64,000 nucleotides of DNA, taken from Moniliophthora roreri. Taxonomy: Eukaryota > Basidiomycota > Agaricomycetes > Agaricales > Marasmiaceae. The position numbers and the translations under genes were made by a program. Location: NCBI GenBank assembly GCA_001466705.2, contig LATX02000001.1:2356001-2420000 (forward strand). The letters run 5' to 3'. Of this stretch, positions 1 to 11,820 are shown piece after piece. How positions within the stretch are numbered: position 1 is the first letter of the stretch; each line of letters opens with the position of its first letter. Under the pieces are notes generated by a model that did not search any database, was not told the origin of the DNA, and worked only from the letters and a program-made list of their open reading frames with translations.

Positions 1-225
1 CCTGGTTTACATATGACTGATCGATCTCGGTCCTGATTTGAGAACAATGGGGAGGAGTCAGTGGGCAAAGTGTGAGGACATAACAAATACGATTCCATTT
101 ACATAACCGCGGCGGTTGTGGGTCCATACAGGCTGATCCCTTTTTCTCACCTTTCCTCCCACTATGTGCGCTGCGATTCGCACTCTCCTCAATCCTGTCC
201 AGGCAAGGATGGCGGACAAGTAACT
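1..225. other. 5' flank of the forkhead gene
   Basis: No gene is recognised before the forkhead start. The reading frame of the forkhead exon stays open upstream of its ATG but offers no further ATG. A five-codon upstream ORF (ATG at 209, stop at 221-223) ends two bases before the ATG chosen for the main gene. Confidence 0.4.
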
Positions 226-1529
226 ATGGTTGTTATTTCGTCAAGTCAGGTTATTTCTGACCCCGTAAAATATAGGTCTTTGGCAGAGCACTCACAACTC
301 TCACATGCAGATACCGAAGTTCCGTCTTCACCTGACGACGAGAGCGAAGATTCGACTGTAGAAGTTCCACACGACGATGAAGAAGGGAACGGAGAGGATG
401 AGATACCCGGGGAGGACGATGCAATACCAGAAGACTCACCAACAGACTCACCCACAAACGCGACAACGATACCCCAATATGTACCCCAGCATCGCGACCA
501 TAAACCACATCCAAATTGTCCTGATACCCTTGCGTGTCTCCCGGATACAGATGGAAGACCACAGCATACATTACCAGTAATATTGCGTTGTGCAATCTTG
601 GGGAGCCCACGGAAAAGACTCACGATCCGTGAGATTTACGCAGCGATGGAGGGGAAATATGCATATTACAGAACCGCTGGATCTACTTGGAAGGTGCGTT
701 TTACTCTTACAATTGTGCGTCATTTTCTTACATTCTTTTCTCTGTCTTGTAGCAATCTGTGCGACACCACCTTTCCTTAAATCGTCTATTTGAACGACAG
801 CCCCGACCAGTAACTGACCCCGGTTTCGGCTCATATTGGACTGTCAATCTCGCAGCACCTCCTGGAACGAAGCGTCCTCGCAAACGTGGCAGACCTAATA
901 AAAATAAAGATACAGCAACCAAAGAGGTAGATAAACGTCGCGGACGACCTCGCAAGGATTCTGAACCACCACCAACGTCCGCTTCCACCGCTGGAAATGT
1001 CCCGTCTTCTAGCAAGTGGAAGCCGTCACCTGAAGGGGAATTTATGGACGAACTGCAGTCAAACTGTGGAGGTGACATCCATATGCATGGTCGTTCGGAA
1101 GACGAGCTTTTGGAGAGTGAAGAAGAAATTATGCATCCTTTCGAGCGTCGCTCCTCGCTAATTGGATTGACGCCGTATCCTTCTGGTGCTGCAGCCTCTC
1201 GAGCTTTGGATGAAAGCGCGTACGCGACAATCGAAAAGCTTCAGACCGAAGTAGCCGAGCTAAGGCGACAATCCAGTGATGCAGTATCTTTGTCAATACG
1301 CCTTTCGGATCAACTGGCGCAAGCGCACGCAGAGGCCTCGCGAGCAAAGTCGAGTCTACGGAGTATAGAATCTCTTCTCGAGGAAGAGTCAGGTAAACGA
1401 ATGGATGCAGAGAAACAGGTAGCTGAAGAGATAAAGTTGCGGCATGAAGCTGAAGAGAAGCTTCGGGAAGCGGAGGCGAGAATTTCATCTATGGAACAGC
1501 ACTGGGAGCCTAAAGAGCATGAATCATGA
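226..1529 (+). CDS. Forkhead-domain transcription factor with AT-hooks
   Basis: Two exons (226-693, 753-1529) give about 414 aa. The winged-helix forkhead domain lies at about residues 105-185 and spans the intron: CAILGSPRKRLTIREIY in exon 1, then QSVRHHLSLNRLFERQ and GSYWTVN in exon 2, matching the recognition helix and wing of the family. Splicing restores WKQSVRHHLSLN exactly, which fixes the intron. Two basic Gly-Arg-Pro AT-hook-like motifs (KRGRPNK, RRGRPRK) follow directly and should add minor-groove contacts. The N-terminus is acidic and rich in Pro/Thr, and the C-terminal 100 residues form a predicted coiled coil (heptads of Leu/Ala with Glu/Lys), probably for dimerisation. It should act in the nucleus; its targets cannot be read from the sequence. 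The start at 226 is the only upstream ATG in frame, but an extra 5' exon cannot be excluded. Confidence 0.88.
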
Positions 1530-1753
1530 ACGTTTTATTCCATATTTGCGTTGGAACACAGGTGTATGTAGTAGAGTACTTAGTGCTGGCTATTGGATCG
1601 GGCCTGACGCGCCTTGTGATATATTTTCGTTTCCATCTTATCTTGTGTAGGTTATCTGTGGCTTATCTTGTGTGGGTCCATAGTGACGCCGTTCATATTG
1701 CCGGGATGGAGATGGATCGCGGCAAATTGCTTTCTCACGCAAAAACTTTTTCG

Positions 1754-4719
1754 ATGGCGGTACCAGTCAAGCGACCAAAGCTGAAAACCGCGTAAGTTTG
1801 GCTTTCTTTCATCTTTTCTGTGGCTCATATCTATACAGCTTCAAGAATACGGGCTCAATATCACCGTTATATACTTCTGGCCCAGTCGCTGTGACTCCCG
1901 ATGGTCAAAGAATCATAACTTGCGTAGGTGAAGAGGTCCTGCTCACAGGAGTCTCGTCGGGAACTCCAATATGTCGGTTCTCTGGGGTGAGTTTTGTCAG
2001 AGCAAGACCTTTCCATCTTGTCTAATCGATTCGTAGGACACGGAATCAATAACTTCTCTCGCAATAACACCTTCATCCACCCATCTTCTCGTTTTCACCT
2101 CCTCCTTGTCCCTTCGCATATTTGAGATACCCACTTCAATTTTACATTCAGATTCCCGACCCCAGAAAATCAACCCTATTCGAGTCATCGCACGAGCTCA
2201 CGACGCGCCTGTCCATGTCTGCAAAGTTGACCCTACTTCAACCTACCTCGCCTCCGGTTCGGCTGATGGTGTCGTAAAGGTTTGGAGTATATCTCAGGGA
2301 TATATAACACACGCATTTAAAGGACATGGTGGCGTTGTGAGTGCCCTGGCATTCAAATATATCCAGGACCCGTCATCCATCGGGAGGCAAGACTCCATGC
2401 AGCTATTCACAGCATCTGTAGACACCAAAATTCGCGTTTTCGAGCTTATTGGGGAAAAGAGGTCGTCAAAACCTCTTACTGTGCTAGAAGGGCATGTCTC
2501 CGTCCCCCGAGGGTTGGATGTATCGAAAGATGGTCGGTGGTTGGTCAGTGGAGGCAGGGATTCGGTGGTTTTGGTGTGGGATTTGTCTCCAATGGACCAG
2601 CGTGGAAAAGAGAGCTCCGGCAAAAAAGGAAAGGATAAGGCCGTCACCCCGATATTGGCGAAGACTGTCCCTGTGCTGGAGCGTGTGGAAGCGGTTGCTT
2701 TATTGCATGCTGAAGAAACTTCGACTTCGTCTGCGTCTGGGGCGGATTCTCTCCGCTTCTTCACCGCAGGCTCGAACGGGATAGTCAAAGTTTGGGATGC
2801 GAAGCAAGGCACTGTTCTGTTTACAATGGGTGACGAGCAACCTCAAGTCTCGTCTGAAGAAATGGAAGAGCAACGGCAGATTCTACATGCTATGTACGTG
2901 TTTATCGAGAAACCAGTGTTCAGACAGCTGACTACAGCTTAGGTACCTACCTCGGTGCTCAACAATAGTAACCGTACATGCCGACCAAAACATCCTCTTC
3001 CACTCGCTCTCCAGACGCTCGCTATCCCGTCAGCTCATCGGCTTTAACGATGAGATTGTCGATATCACCTTCCTCTCCCCCAACGAAAAGTCCCACGACT
3101 CACACATCGTACTTGCCACCAATTCCTCCCTCATACGTGTCTATGATACATTAAACATGGATGCACGTCTACTTGAAGGACATAAAGATATTGTCCTGTG
3201 TCTAGACCATGGAGCTGCGGGACGTATGCTAGCTAGCGGAAGCAAAGACAATTCAGCCCGACTCTGGGCTGCGCTAGACTCCAAACAGGAAGATAACTGG
3301 GGATACCACTGCATAGCGGTCTGCGAAGGCCACAGCGAGAGCGTCGGTGCTATTGTTTTGGCTCGAAAAGCAGTAGACGATGAGACTTCTAGTGTTCCCT
3401 TCATGTTCACAGGAAGCCAAGACCGCACAATAAAGATGTGGGACTTGTCAGAAGTCCTTATAGCCGGAAACGATCAGGTCAAGTGTAAAAGCTTGTCGAC
3501 ACTCAAAGCCCATGATAAGGATATCAATTCCCTGGATGTGGCGCCTAATAATCGGTTACTGGTCTCTGGATCTCAAGACCGTTTGGCCAAGGTCTGGGAG
3601 ATTGAGTATATCAGGAAGGGGAGCTCAATAATTGGCTCCTTGAAGTTGCTAGGGACGTGCAAAGGCCACAAACGAGGGGTGTGGACTGTGAAATTCGGTC
3701 GAGAAGAAAAGGTGCTGGCGACTGGCAGCGGTGATAAAACCGTCAAATTGTGGAACCTGGATGATTTCTCATGTGTCAAGACATTTGAGGGGCATACCAA
3801 CTCAGTATTGAGGGTCGATTTTCTATGTGCCGGCATGCAACTGGCCAGTTCTGCATCTGATGGGCTCGTGAAGATATGGAATATAGCTAGCGAGGAGTGC
3901 GCTGCTACGTTAGACAACCACGAAGATAAGGTAAGCTTTTTTTACTGATGTTCCGCACTTTGGTTGCTAACAAGTCGACTTGTAGGTCTGGGCGCTAGCG
4001 ATTAGCAAGGATGAAAGAACTATTCTCTCAGGGGCGGCTGACTCAGTAGTCACCTTCTGGGAGGACTGCACTGAGGAGCAGGAGCAAGAGCAGGAACAGA
4101 AAAGGACCGACATGGTTCAGAAGTAGGTCCATGTCCTCGTTTCTCGTAATACCTCTCCTGATTGTCTTCCAGGGAGCAAGACTTCCAAAATTACCTGTCT
4201 CTTCACGATTACCGTAAAGCCATTCAACTGGCCCTGGCAATGGCACAGCCCGGTCGCCTTTTATCGCTTTTCAAGCAAGTGGCGTCGAGCAAAGAGGCGT
4301 CCGAATCATCGATCACAGGTACTTCTGCTGTAGACGAGGTTTTGCGAACACTTTCGGGCTCGGATCTTACACGATTACTCGGGTACACCAGGGACTGGAA
4401 CGCGAACGCCAAGACGAGCACAGTAGCCCAAAATGTACTGTATGCGATTTTCAAGTTGCGTCCCGCAGATGACGTCGTGAAAGCATTCGTAGATCAGGCC
4501 GGTGAGGAGGCATTCGTCAGTGGAGTCATGAATGGACCGACAGCGTCAAAAGGTTCGACGGCATTGAAGGAGTGGATTGACGCTTTCATTCCGTACAGCG
4601 AGCGACATCTCGCGAGGTTGGATAAGCTCTTGCAGGATAGCTATATGGTGGATTACATTCTCGGCGAAATGGATGACGGGGTGTTTGATGGTGACGATAG
4701 CATGGATATAGACCAGTAA
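1754..4719 (+). CDS. UTP13: U3 snoRNP / SSU processome WD40 protein Utp13 (TBL3)
   Basis: Six exons (1754-1791, 1839-1986, 2037-2893, 2943-3930, 3986-4122, 4173-4719) join in frame to about 904 aa. The protein is a run of WD40 repeats, seen as GSADGVVKVW, GGRDSVVLVW, GSQDRTIKMW, GSQDRLAKVW, GSGDKTVKLW and SASDGLVKIW, arranged as two propellers. A C-terminal helical domain (REQDFQNYLSLHDYRKAIQL onward) is characteristic of Utp13. Family members belong to the UtpB subcomplex of the nucleolar small-subunit processome and are needed for 18S rRNA maturation. The start at 1754 gives the short basic leader usual in the family; an in-frame ATG at 1706 is possible. The AT|G TAC junction at 2893/2943 restores the conserved HAMYLPRCSTIVTV stretch. 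It follows the forkhead gene on the same strand after a gap of about 220 bp. Confidence 0.93.
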
Positions 4720-4922
4720 CGTCGTTGTCTAAATGTGGAATAGATGTGCTTGTATGCGAAGCCAACATGACACGTACAGGTCACCTCGACGTTTACATCG
4801 AGCTCTAAAATATGTAGTTAGTTTAGGTATCGGCTTATTGGGTCGTCCCGATGAAAGCCAGAGTTGACTTTCAACCACAGATACGCCAGGGTCGGTCAGT
4901 GAGGATGATGAATACAGGAAAC

Positions 4923-4987
4923 AAAATAAATATTGAGACCCGTAGGTCTACCACTCCGGAAAAGCGTGTCATCCTTGTGCAGGGGCC

Positions 4988-5018
<31 letters not shown>

Positions 5019-5042
5019 TTCGTATGTCACCCCGAAGGGGAC
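4923..5042 (-). ncRNA. U6 spliceosomal snRNA (RNA polymerase III transcript)
   Basis: Read on the minus strand, this carries the invariant U6 core: the ACAGAGA box followed by GATTAGCATGGCCCCTG, the AGC catalytic triad, and AAGGATGACAC of the internal stem-loop. The 5' end at about 5042 begins with a hairpin of four C-G pairs closed by a UUCG loop. A T4 tract at 4923-4926 serves as a Pol III terminator; the mature 3' end probably lies near 4935. Unlike some fungal U6 genes, the conserved core has no intron. I see no clear TATA box about 30 bp upstream. It lies alone between the convergent ends of UTP13 and the RhoGEF gene. Confidence 0.95.
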
Positions 5043-5981
5043 ATAAGTAATGGAGTGAGCAGTGTACTGATGGCAAATGTTTTGTTTGCGTTACAGTGAC
5101 TGGAACACAGCGGCCGGCGCTACTCATAGCTCTAAAATCATTCATGCATTCTGAGACACCTAGAAACCGCCAGAAATCGTGTATATTTGGCATGCAAAAC
5201 ATGGAATCTATGACTGTAAGTAGGGAGAGAGAGAAAGACGGTAAAGTATGCTGGATGAGGGTATCCTTGTAAATACTGTACATGCAGTTACTTGATGCGA
5301 AATGGAATCACAGATATCTATGCGAAGGCGAGGGAATAAATGCGGATACATCAAAGGAGCAGTGAGACGAATAATGGAAAGGAGAGAATGGGAAATGAAG
5401 GAGTGTGCTGATGGTGGCTGGAGAAAGAGGTAGCAGGTAGGTGATAGAGCGAAAAACGATCATGAATATAATCGGTCGTTGCAAATCCCGGAAACTATGG
5501 ACCCCTCGGTCCCAAGATGGGAGAACCTGTCCCGACGAAAAAGCGATGACGGTTAGTTCGCTATCTCCACCAAGAGGCACAAGTAAATCCCATGATCTGC
5601 GCCACAAACGAGCGCGAGACATGACTCCGGATGAGAACATTATGAGGCCCCATTATGTCAGAAGTGTCGTGTACCTGGTATACAGAACCGCAGCCACCGG
5701 GAGCAGACACGAGACAATATCCGACATCGTGGGTTGTTGGAGAATGGAGAAAGGGGGGTCTGGAAAGTGAAGTGAGTGTTGGACCCGAGACAAGTCAACT
5801 CGAAGGGCAAATGGATGTGGACAAAAGCGAAATGCACAGAACAAGCAGACGAAAACACTGCAGACGATACAAATACAGAAAGAAATACGCGACTAAATGA
5901 CACCATAGGATAGATACCTAAAAGTACAATAAAAGGATGTGAGCAAGAGCAATTGTTTGGAGATTGAACGAAGGTATATGC
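5043..5981. other. Intergenic, no gene recognised
   Basis: This is the stretch between the U6 promoter side and the 3' end of the RhoGEF gene. It contains only short overlapping open frames on both strands with no family motif, no consistent splice-supported extension and no repeat that I can see. The proximal part should hold the U6 promoter, and the distal part the 3' UTR of the RhoGEF transcript. Confidence 0.4.
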
Positions 5982-8900
5982 TCAGCGCCTTCTCAATAAC
6001 TCGGCGTTTCCTTGAGCTTTGTCGCACTTCACTGCGATTCTTCTACTGACTTCAATAGCACGTTCGAGTAGAGATCGAGCCGGCGAAGTTACGGGAGTGT
6101 GTTTAAGGAGATCTGCACGTGTATTAGTTCGAGAATACCATAAAATCAAGGTAAAGCTCACCTCGATAAATCAACGTGTATCTTGTAACCCTCTGTACGG
6201 GTAGAATAGCCAGGTCCCGTACAGAATATACACGTTTACCGCCTACTCCCATTATGCCTCCACCAGGTTTTCCAGGGGAGATATCCACGGCACCATTGAT
6301 TGCTTTCCTTTCCTTCAACCTGTGCCCATCCATTGTACTCGTGTAGCCATCGTCGTCCATCGTACTTGCCACTCCTCCACCGCACTCAGAGTAGAAACCT
6401 TCATCAGTACCATGGCCACTGGCACTGGTACTATTGCTGTTGTTGCCATTCGTATCTCCGTTAAGATGTACAACGGCAGGAACACCATTGCACTCCATAA
6501 CGCTAGAGTTGAATGTAGGAAGATCCTTCTGGGTTGCGTTTGACGACGGGACTCGGCTACGGCTGCCCCTTGACCTTTTCCAATAGTCGGACACACTCCG
6601 TTTCAGTGCTGAACTAGGTGATGTCTGCGCGCGGTCAGGCAACGGTGGATGTTTACGACCGCGAGCACCAAACAAGAGTACGGATCTGCTCCGTTCCACC
6701 TTGCCCATGTTCTTGTGTTCATTCTCTTCCTCTCCGTGATTCTCGTCCCTGTTTTTGCTTTTAGATAGCTTTCTCCCGATCTTGTCCTTGTCCTTCTCCT
6801 TACCACCAGCCAGCGACGAAGAACTGGCCAATCTGCTCACGACCAACCCAAGCAGTCCTGTCGATGGAGAACGCAGCGGTGCAGGACTACTGGAATCGCG
6901 CGTAGAAACCGATGTATCTCGACCTTTAATACTGGGGAAGACCACCTCGCCTTTCTGGTCCTCCGGATTAGAGATTATGAGTGCTTGCAGCGAAGTATGA
7001 CCATTCACCGACGGAGTAGGCTGCCGGCCACGCTCGTCCTCGACAGGAATGGGTGGTAACGGCGCCTCTAGTTTTGATCGAGATATATCCGTTGCCCTTC
7101 TCGGAGGTAAGGGTGCAGTCTTAATCGCCTCTGCGGGCAATGAGGATGGGTATATTACCGAAAGCGGTCTTAACGACGGTATCCGCTGCAAAATTGGACG
7201 TGATGCTGATGCTGAATTGATTTGTGACATTGGCCGGGAAGGGGAATGAGACATGGAAGGTGGCGTGGAAAACACCATTGACACGCTTCTACTGCCTGCC
7301 ACGCTGGAACTGGCACTGGCACTTTCCGTGAACTTGGTCTTGCTCAAACGTCTCCTTCGTTCGCTGGGTTCTTTTCCGCCATACGACTTTCTCCGACGTT
7401 TATCCTCGAACCAGCCACCTACAACACCACACCAGCCAACGAAAACCCTTTCCACTTCTTCTTCCGAGCTAACCAGCGCATTGGCTGCGCCCATCACCGA
7501 AGGATCCGCTTCAAATTTGGCGAGAAGCATAGATGAAGTGGCGATCAATGAGCACAAATACGTGTGCATCAGAAGGGGTGGTGGATATGTCGGCCATAAT
7601 AGTGTAGTACGCAACTCGATGGTTTCAGGAGATGGGAAATTATTCGAGGGGTGAGAACAGAGAGAATCTGAAGGGTCGAAGAATCCGTTCATCGCGCCTT
7701 CGGTTGAGTTAGGGGACATTGACGTCCCACAAGGCGAGCTATCCAATAACAACATCAAAGAAGCGAGGTAGTTCCTTTCAGTCCGCAATAGATCGCGTGT
7801 GATAAGTAACGCATGGAGAGCCGAAGACCAGTCGGTGTCGGCTGCTGGGGGGTCAAAAGGTAGCGGTGCGTACATCATATAGGATTCGGGGGCAGAGGTC
7901 GAGGGAGAGAATAGTGTTGTTGGAAACGTAGGTGATGTGGGCGAAGCTGGAAAAGACGCTGAAGGCACGCGTATCCGCAAGTCAGGCATTGAGGGCACCT
8001 GCCCATGGCCATGCACCTGGGAATGAGAATGGTGATATGTCGTGGGAGGATCCTCGAACGTTTCGTTCTCATCGTACTCATGGTCATAAGGTGATCCATG
8101 ATAATAGTACGATGATTCATCAACTTCATCAGAGAACTGAGTAATGCTAGCTCTCCGCATAAGCTCGACTTGTTGAACAAAGTTCTCGTCTGAGAGCTCG
8201 TGACTGGTCATAGCCATAGCCAATGTCCAGCGACGCGAGACCGGAGCACTATTTCGTCGATGTGCATTGGTGAAGTGACCATAATGGCCATTAGAAGAGT
8301 TGAAACCCGAATGCACTGGTGTACGCGATCGCGCACGGGAATGCGGGAGGTTATGATCGAGACTAGAGTCCAAATCATACTCAGCTCTGGTATGCGAGTA
8401 GTCCTCTATGTCTGAATCGGTATCCAATTCTGGACTGAGAGTAAACTTTTTAGGAGGCGGCAGAGTCAGTGACTGCAAGTAACCCATTGAATAAGAGTAT
8501 GTGAAATAAAGGTGAAAATCTACACACTGGCATGAGCATCTGTGTCGTCATCTGTATGGCGCAATGATCAAAGATAGAGTGAGTGAATAAGTGAAAGAAG
8601 GAGAAAAGATGATACACACAGGTAACGTCTCCGGAGGCGTCACATTGGGCAATACACCCAGCTCCTCCTTCACCTCGTCACTATCTTCAACCTTTGGGCT
8701 TATCTCTTTCTCCTTGTCCTTACCCGTATTCCTCCTTCTTAAGCTCCAAGTGACCTTCCAATTTATTGTCGGCCGTCTTTTTGGCAACTGGACCTGCGAT
8801 GGATAGTAGTTCGGCATTGTCTGGGGATGAGGTTGTGGTGGCGGTGGTGGTGATGGTAGAGAAGGAGAAGGAAGCTCAACATAAGGAAGCGTAGCGAAAT

Positions 8901-9276
8901 CGTTAGATTGCGCCGCCGCAGGCTTTCTAGGCTTCGTTAATTTGCGTGACGGCATATTATCTGACCTTAAGTGGGCTTCACTTCTATCACTCAGCAGGGG
9001 CGTTGTTGAATTCATTGTAAGAACTGTGCCCAGACGCGTCGTTGTAGTCGGGATCGATGTAAGCGAAAGCGACGAACGTGTTTGACTCCGAGATCGTCTT
9101 CGGTCCTCCTGATTCATCGGCACATAATTGTGAAACGAGTACGGAAAGTTTGAGTACTCTGCTTGTGGAGATGGGGGGGAAAGGGCGATAAAACTGAGTT
9201 CTGCCGCAGGAATTGGTGGGGGTCGGTAAGAAGGAGGAGGATGAGATCGTTTTCTCAGTTTATTTTGTGGCGACAT
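5982..9276 (-). CDS. RhoGEF (DH-domain) protein with interrupted catalytic domain
   Basis: Three exons (9276-8620, 8472-6162, 6112-5982) give about 1032 aa. The DH start (ALHALLITRDLLRTERNYL) lies at about residues 437-455 and continues to about 577. The hallmark late helix (LAILPVQRVTRYTLIYRDLL) lies at about 973-992 and the protein ends at 1032. Between the two halves are about 390 residues of Ser/Pro/Arg-rich low complexity. The last intron falls within the helix and splicing restores YTLIYRDLLKHTP. DH proteins load GTP on Rho/Cdc42 GTPases at the membrane. No PH or BAR domain follows, so membrane targeting must come from elsewhere. The first 430 residues are disordered, rich in Pro and Ser. 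The 8619/8473 junction is the least certain; an alternative acceptor would insert about 20 residues. Confidence 0.8.
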
Positions 9277-9586
9277 GGTCGTCGCAGTGTAATGTCTCGA
9301 TCATCTAGTAACGTGGGTCTTCCCGGTCAAGATTGATGTCATATCGTGAATCATCCTCCCCCCTAGCCAGCGCTAACCGACTCTCGAAAGGAGTATATAG
9401 AACCCCTTTGATACGAACCACCAGACCCAATAGCGTAACTTAGCTTCCGTCACCACAGGTCTTTGCAAGGCGTTAGAGTCTCAGCAAATCAACCGGGCCC
9501 CCGTCTTAGTTATGTCAGTACTCGAGTACATGGTTACAACAGTTAAAAAAAATTCAGTACCAAAGCCAAGGCTACCCAAGCCATAC
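9277..9586. other. Intergenic, RhoGEF promoter side
   Basis: About 310 bases lie between the 5' end of the RhoGEF gene and the 3' end of the next minus-strand gene. I see no ORF, repeat or RNA gene. It should contain the RhoGEF promoter; a short A/T-rich patch near 9543-9553 is the only visible compositional feature. Confidence 0.35.
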
Positions 9587-11075
9587 TCAAGCCCTTTCGA
9601 TCACTGCCATCATCTTCTCCCCAGTCTCGCTACTTGGTTCCCCATCTTCCCCCTCATCGGGTTTAGCTGTTGATACATCACTAGTTCCGGTGCTATTACC
9701 ATTGGTTTGCAGAACGACAGCTGCACCGGTGGTGAAACCGGCGCTCTCAGTGATGTTCGTTGTTGGTTCCTTCCATTCCATCCCTCCTACAATACCACTT
9801 CGGGCAGTCGTCTTCCACATAGCATAAGACCGAAGCGATAATCGCACGGAGATTAGACAGAACACAATTCCTATGTCAAAGTTTGTCAGAGGTCTCGACC
9901 GAATTCATCAGAACCTGGGAGACTCACCAATAGCAGGGACACTTGCTTCTTGCATGACAAATTGTCCATTATGCCCCTGGGCATAGAGTACAATCAGGCA
10001 CAGTAAGAGCGCCATGTAGAGCGCAGCACTCTCCACCATAATCCGAACAGCCGGGAGTAGTGAAGATTCACTTGATCCACCCCGAAGACCAGCCGCGCGG
10101 GAGGACATCTCCTGCCTCCAAATCCGGTACGCAATGAGGCCGGTCGTAAGCGCATTCTGCGCGAACGCCGTAGCGTAGATCGTGTTCATCCATGCGAGGA
10201 GTGTCGGGGAAAAGATAGTTCCGAGTGGTACTTGAGTGAACAAATGAAGTGCAACAGAGTTTGAGACTTTGAACATAGTGCGGCGTTTAGTATCGTCGCA
10301 TCAGATGCACACAAAAAGTACCCGAAATGAAACTTACCGATGCTGACGACCAGAAGAAGCACCGGTAGAATAATGACATACGGATTGTTGCCCCAGACGA
10401 GGTAACACCTATAGATCTACTCACGACAACTCAGTCAGTGTCGCTTTCTGAAAGGGATTGACGCACAATCAAAGAATCACCCATCCAAGTTTGGATGGCA
10501 TTCAATGCGTCATGTGCGATATTGTCCATTCTCCCCAGGTCATTAAAGTAGTTCCCCGGTCCAACAGAATCTCGCAAATACACATAACCACGCAGCAGAC
10601 GGTACAGGTTGAGGGCTATGAAGTCAGGGTAAATCGTAATGATTCATAAATTTGAACCCGTTCCAGAACGGAAGGACACACACCAATATGTGCAGTACAA
10701 TTCGCGTACATGATACACGTTCCAATAAAGAAGACCTATGCCGACAGATGTCAACCTACAATACCCAGAACCCAAATGATGAATGATCTTTGCTAAGATT
10801 AGTGCTCACCTTTGAAGGGACCGTGAACAACATCCTCTTTCGAAGTGTGAGGTACGCGTAGGAGAAGAAGAGGCATGTATAGATCCCTGGTCATCCCTGT
10901 CAGAATATGTTTTCTTTCTTCGAGGTCAGGACGAAGGCGTTTACCATAAAGCAACGTCTATGGTAGTTCGGAACTCATCAGCGGCGAAGACGGGAGATAA
11001 CGGCTAGACGCGGACCTCAAACCAAACCGATATCGCCCCAGCCACGTCCAACGGAAATTCGCTTGCGGCTGCCAT
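9587..11075 (-). CDS. Seven-transmembrane integral membrane protein (basidiomycete family)
   Basis: Eight exons (11075-11016, 10957-10945, 10886-10810, 10735-10684, 10615-10467, 10416-10338, 10266-9928, 9870-9587) join in frame to about 350 aa. Hydrophobic segments are near residues 9-30, 48-65, 118-145, 155-180, 185-205, 225-245 and 255-275, fitting a seven-pass topology. The order of motifs, WFETLLYGIYTCLFF, then IYRCYLVWGNNPYVIILP, is that of a large Agaricomycete family of unknown ligand whose genes also have many short exons. The second exon is only 13 nt and is supported by the TLLYGIY motif it helps to encode. The C-terminal tail is hydrophilic, acidic and Thr/Ser-rich, probably cytosolic. 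Function is unknown; a receptor-like role is only a guess from topology. Confidence 0.82.
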
Positions 11076-11820
11076 ATCAGGGACGGAAGGCTCGCGTCAA
11101 CAAAGAAGGGAAGAATGGAATGAGGGGACGGAGAGGGGACGGAGAGGAGGGGATAGAAGATCAGTTCATGTCAATTGACATATGTATGCAAATAAGTGGT
11201 GGCTTCCAGTAAGCGCTGTGTGAACTTGAGGACGTGGATTTGTATGAATTTGGAGCCTGGACAGCACTTGCGCGCGTGTTCGCTTTACAAATGGAGTATA
11301 TGAAGAGCAGAGCAGATATGATTGTCGATTTGCTACTTTGGAGGTGAAGTTTGAGGTTCAACTGCGGTTATCATATCCTCGAACAGCGACTGAATTATTG
11401 CGGATTGCAATCGAGAGATCCAAGAGATAGAGCAGCTTGGACCTGTCAAAAATGTCAAAGGCTGATGGTAAAAAACTGCCTATTTGTGAGCCACAGAGAT
11501 ATTGGGTAAGGAAGACAATGCACCGTGAAGTGGTTTTCACTGCTACGATAAGATTAGCCTTCCGCCTGGTGCAATAAGTAGAGATATGGGTATTCTGACA
11601 CAAACTCATGCTTGTTAGCGGGCATAAGTCGGCGACTGTACGTATCCTTCCAAGTAGAAATGTCTGACAGCTTTACTGGAAGCTTGTGGAGTAGTTGAAT
11701 GATAGATGAAGGATCGGAGTATGAGATGGACTGACAGTGAGAACAGAATTTCGAGCACTTGTTCTTTGCATCTCATTGGCTCGGTATCGGCTGGTACCAT
11801 ATAACGGTCTACAGATGCGA
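11076..11820. other. Intergenic, no gene recognised
   Basis: About 745 bases lie between the 7TM gene start and the RIB7 stop. Near 11120-11160 there is a purine-rich patch with repeated ggacggagagg units. Short minus-strand open frames are present but have no motif or splice support. It should contain the promoter of the 7TM gene and the 3' UTR of RIB7. Confidence 0.35.

Noticed and set aside
246..623. Long minus-strand open frames opposite the forkhead first exon
   Set aside because: They are antisense shadows of an acidic, Ser/Thr-rich coding region. They show no motif, while the plus strand has an unmistakable forkhead domain.
5308..5906. Stack of overlapping open frames on both strands
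   Set aside because: No frame has motifs, splice-supported neighbours or typical composition. The region is best read as noncoding.
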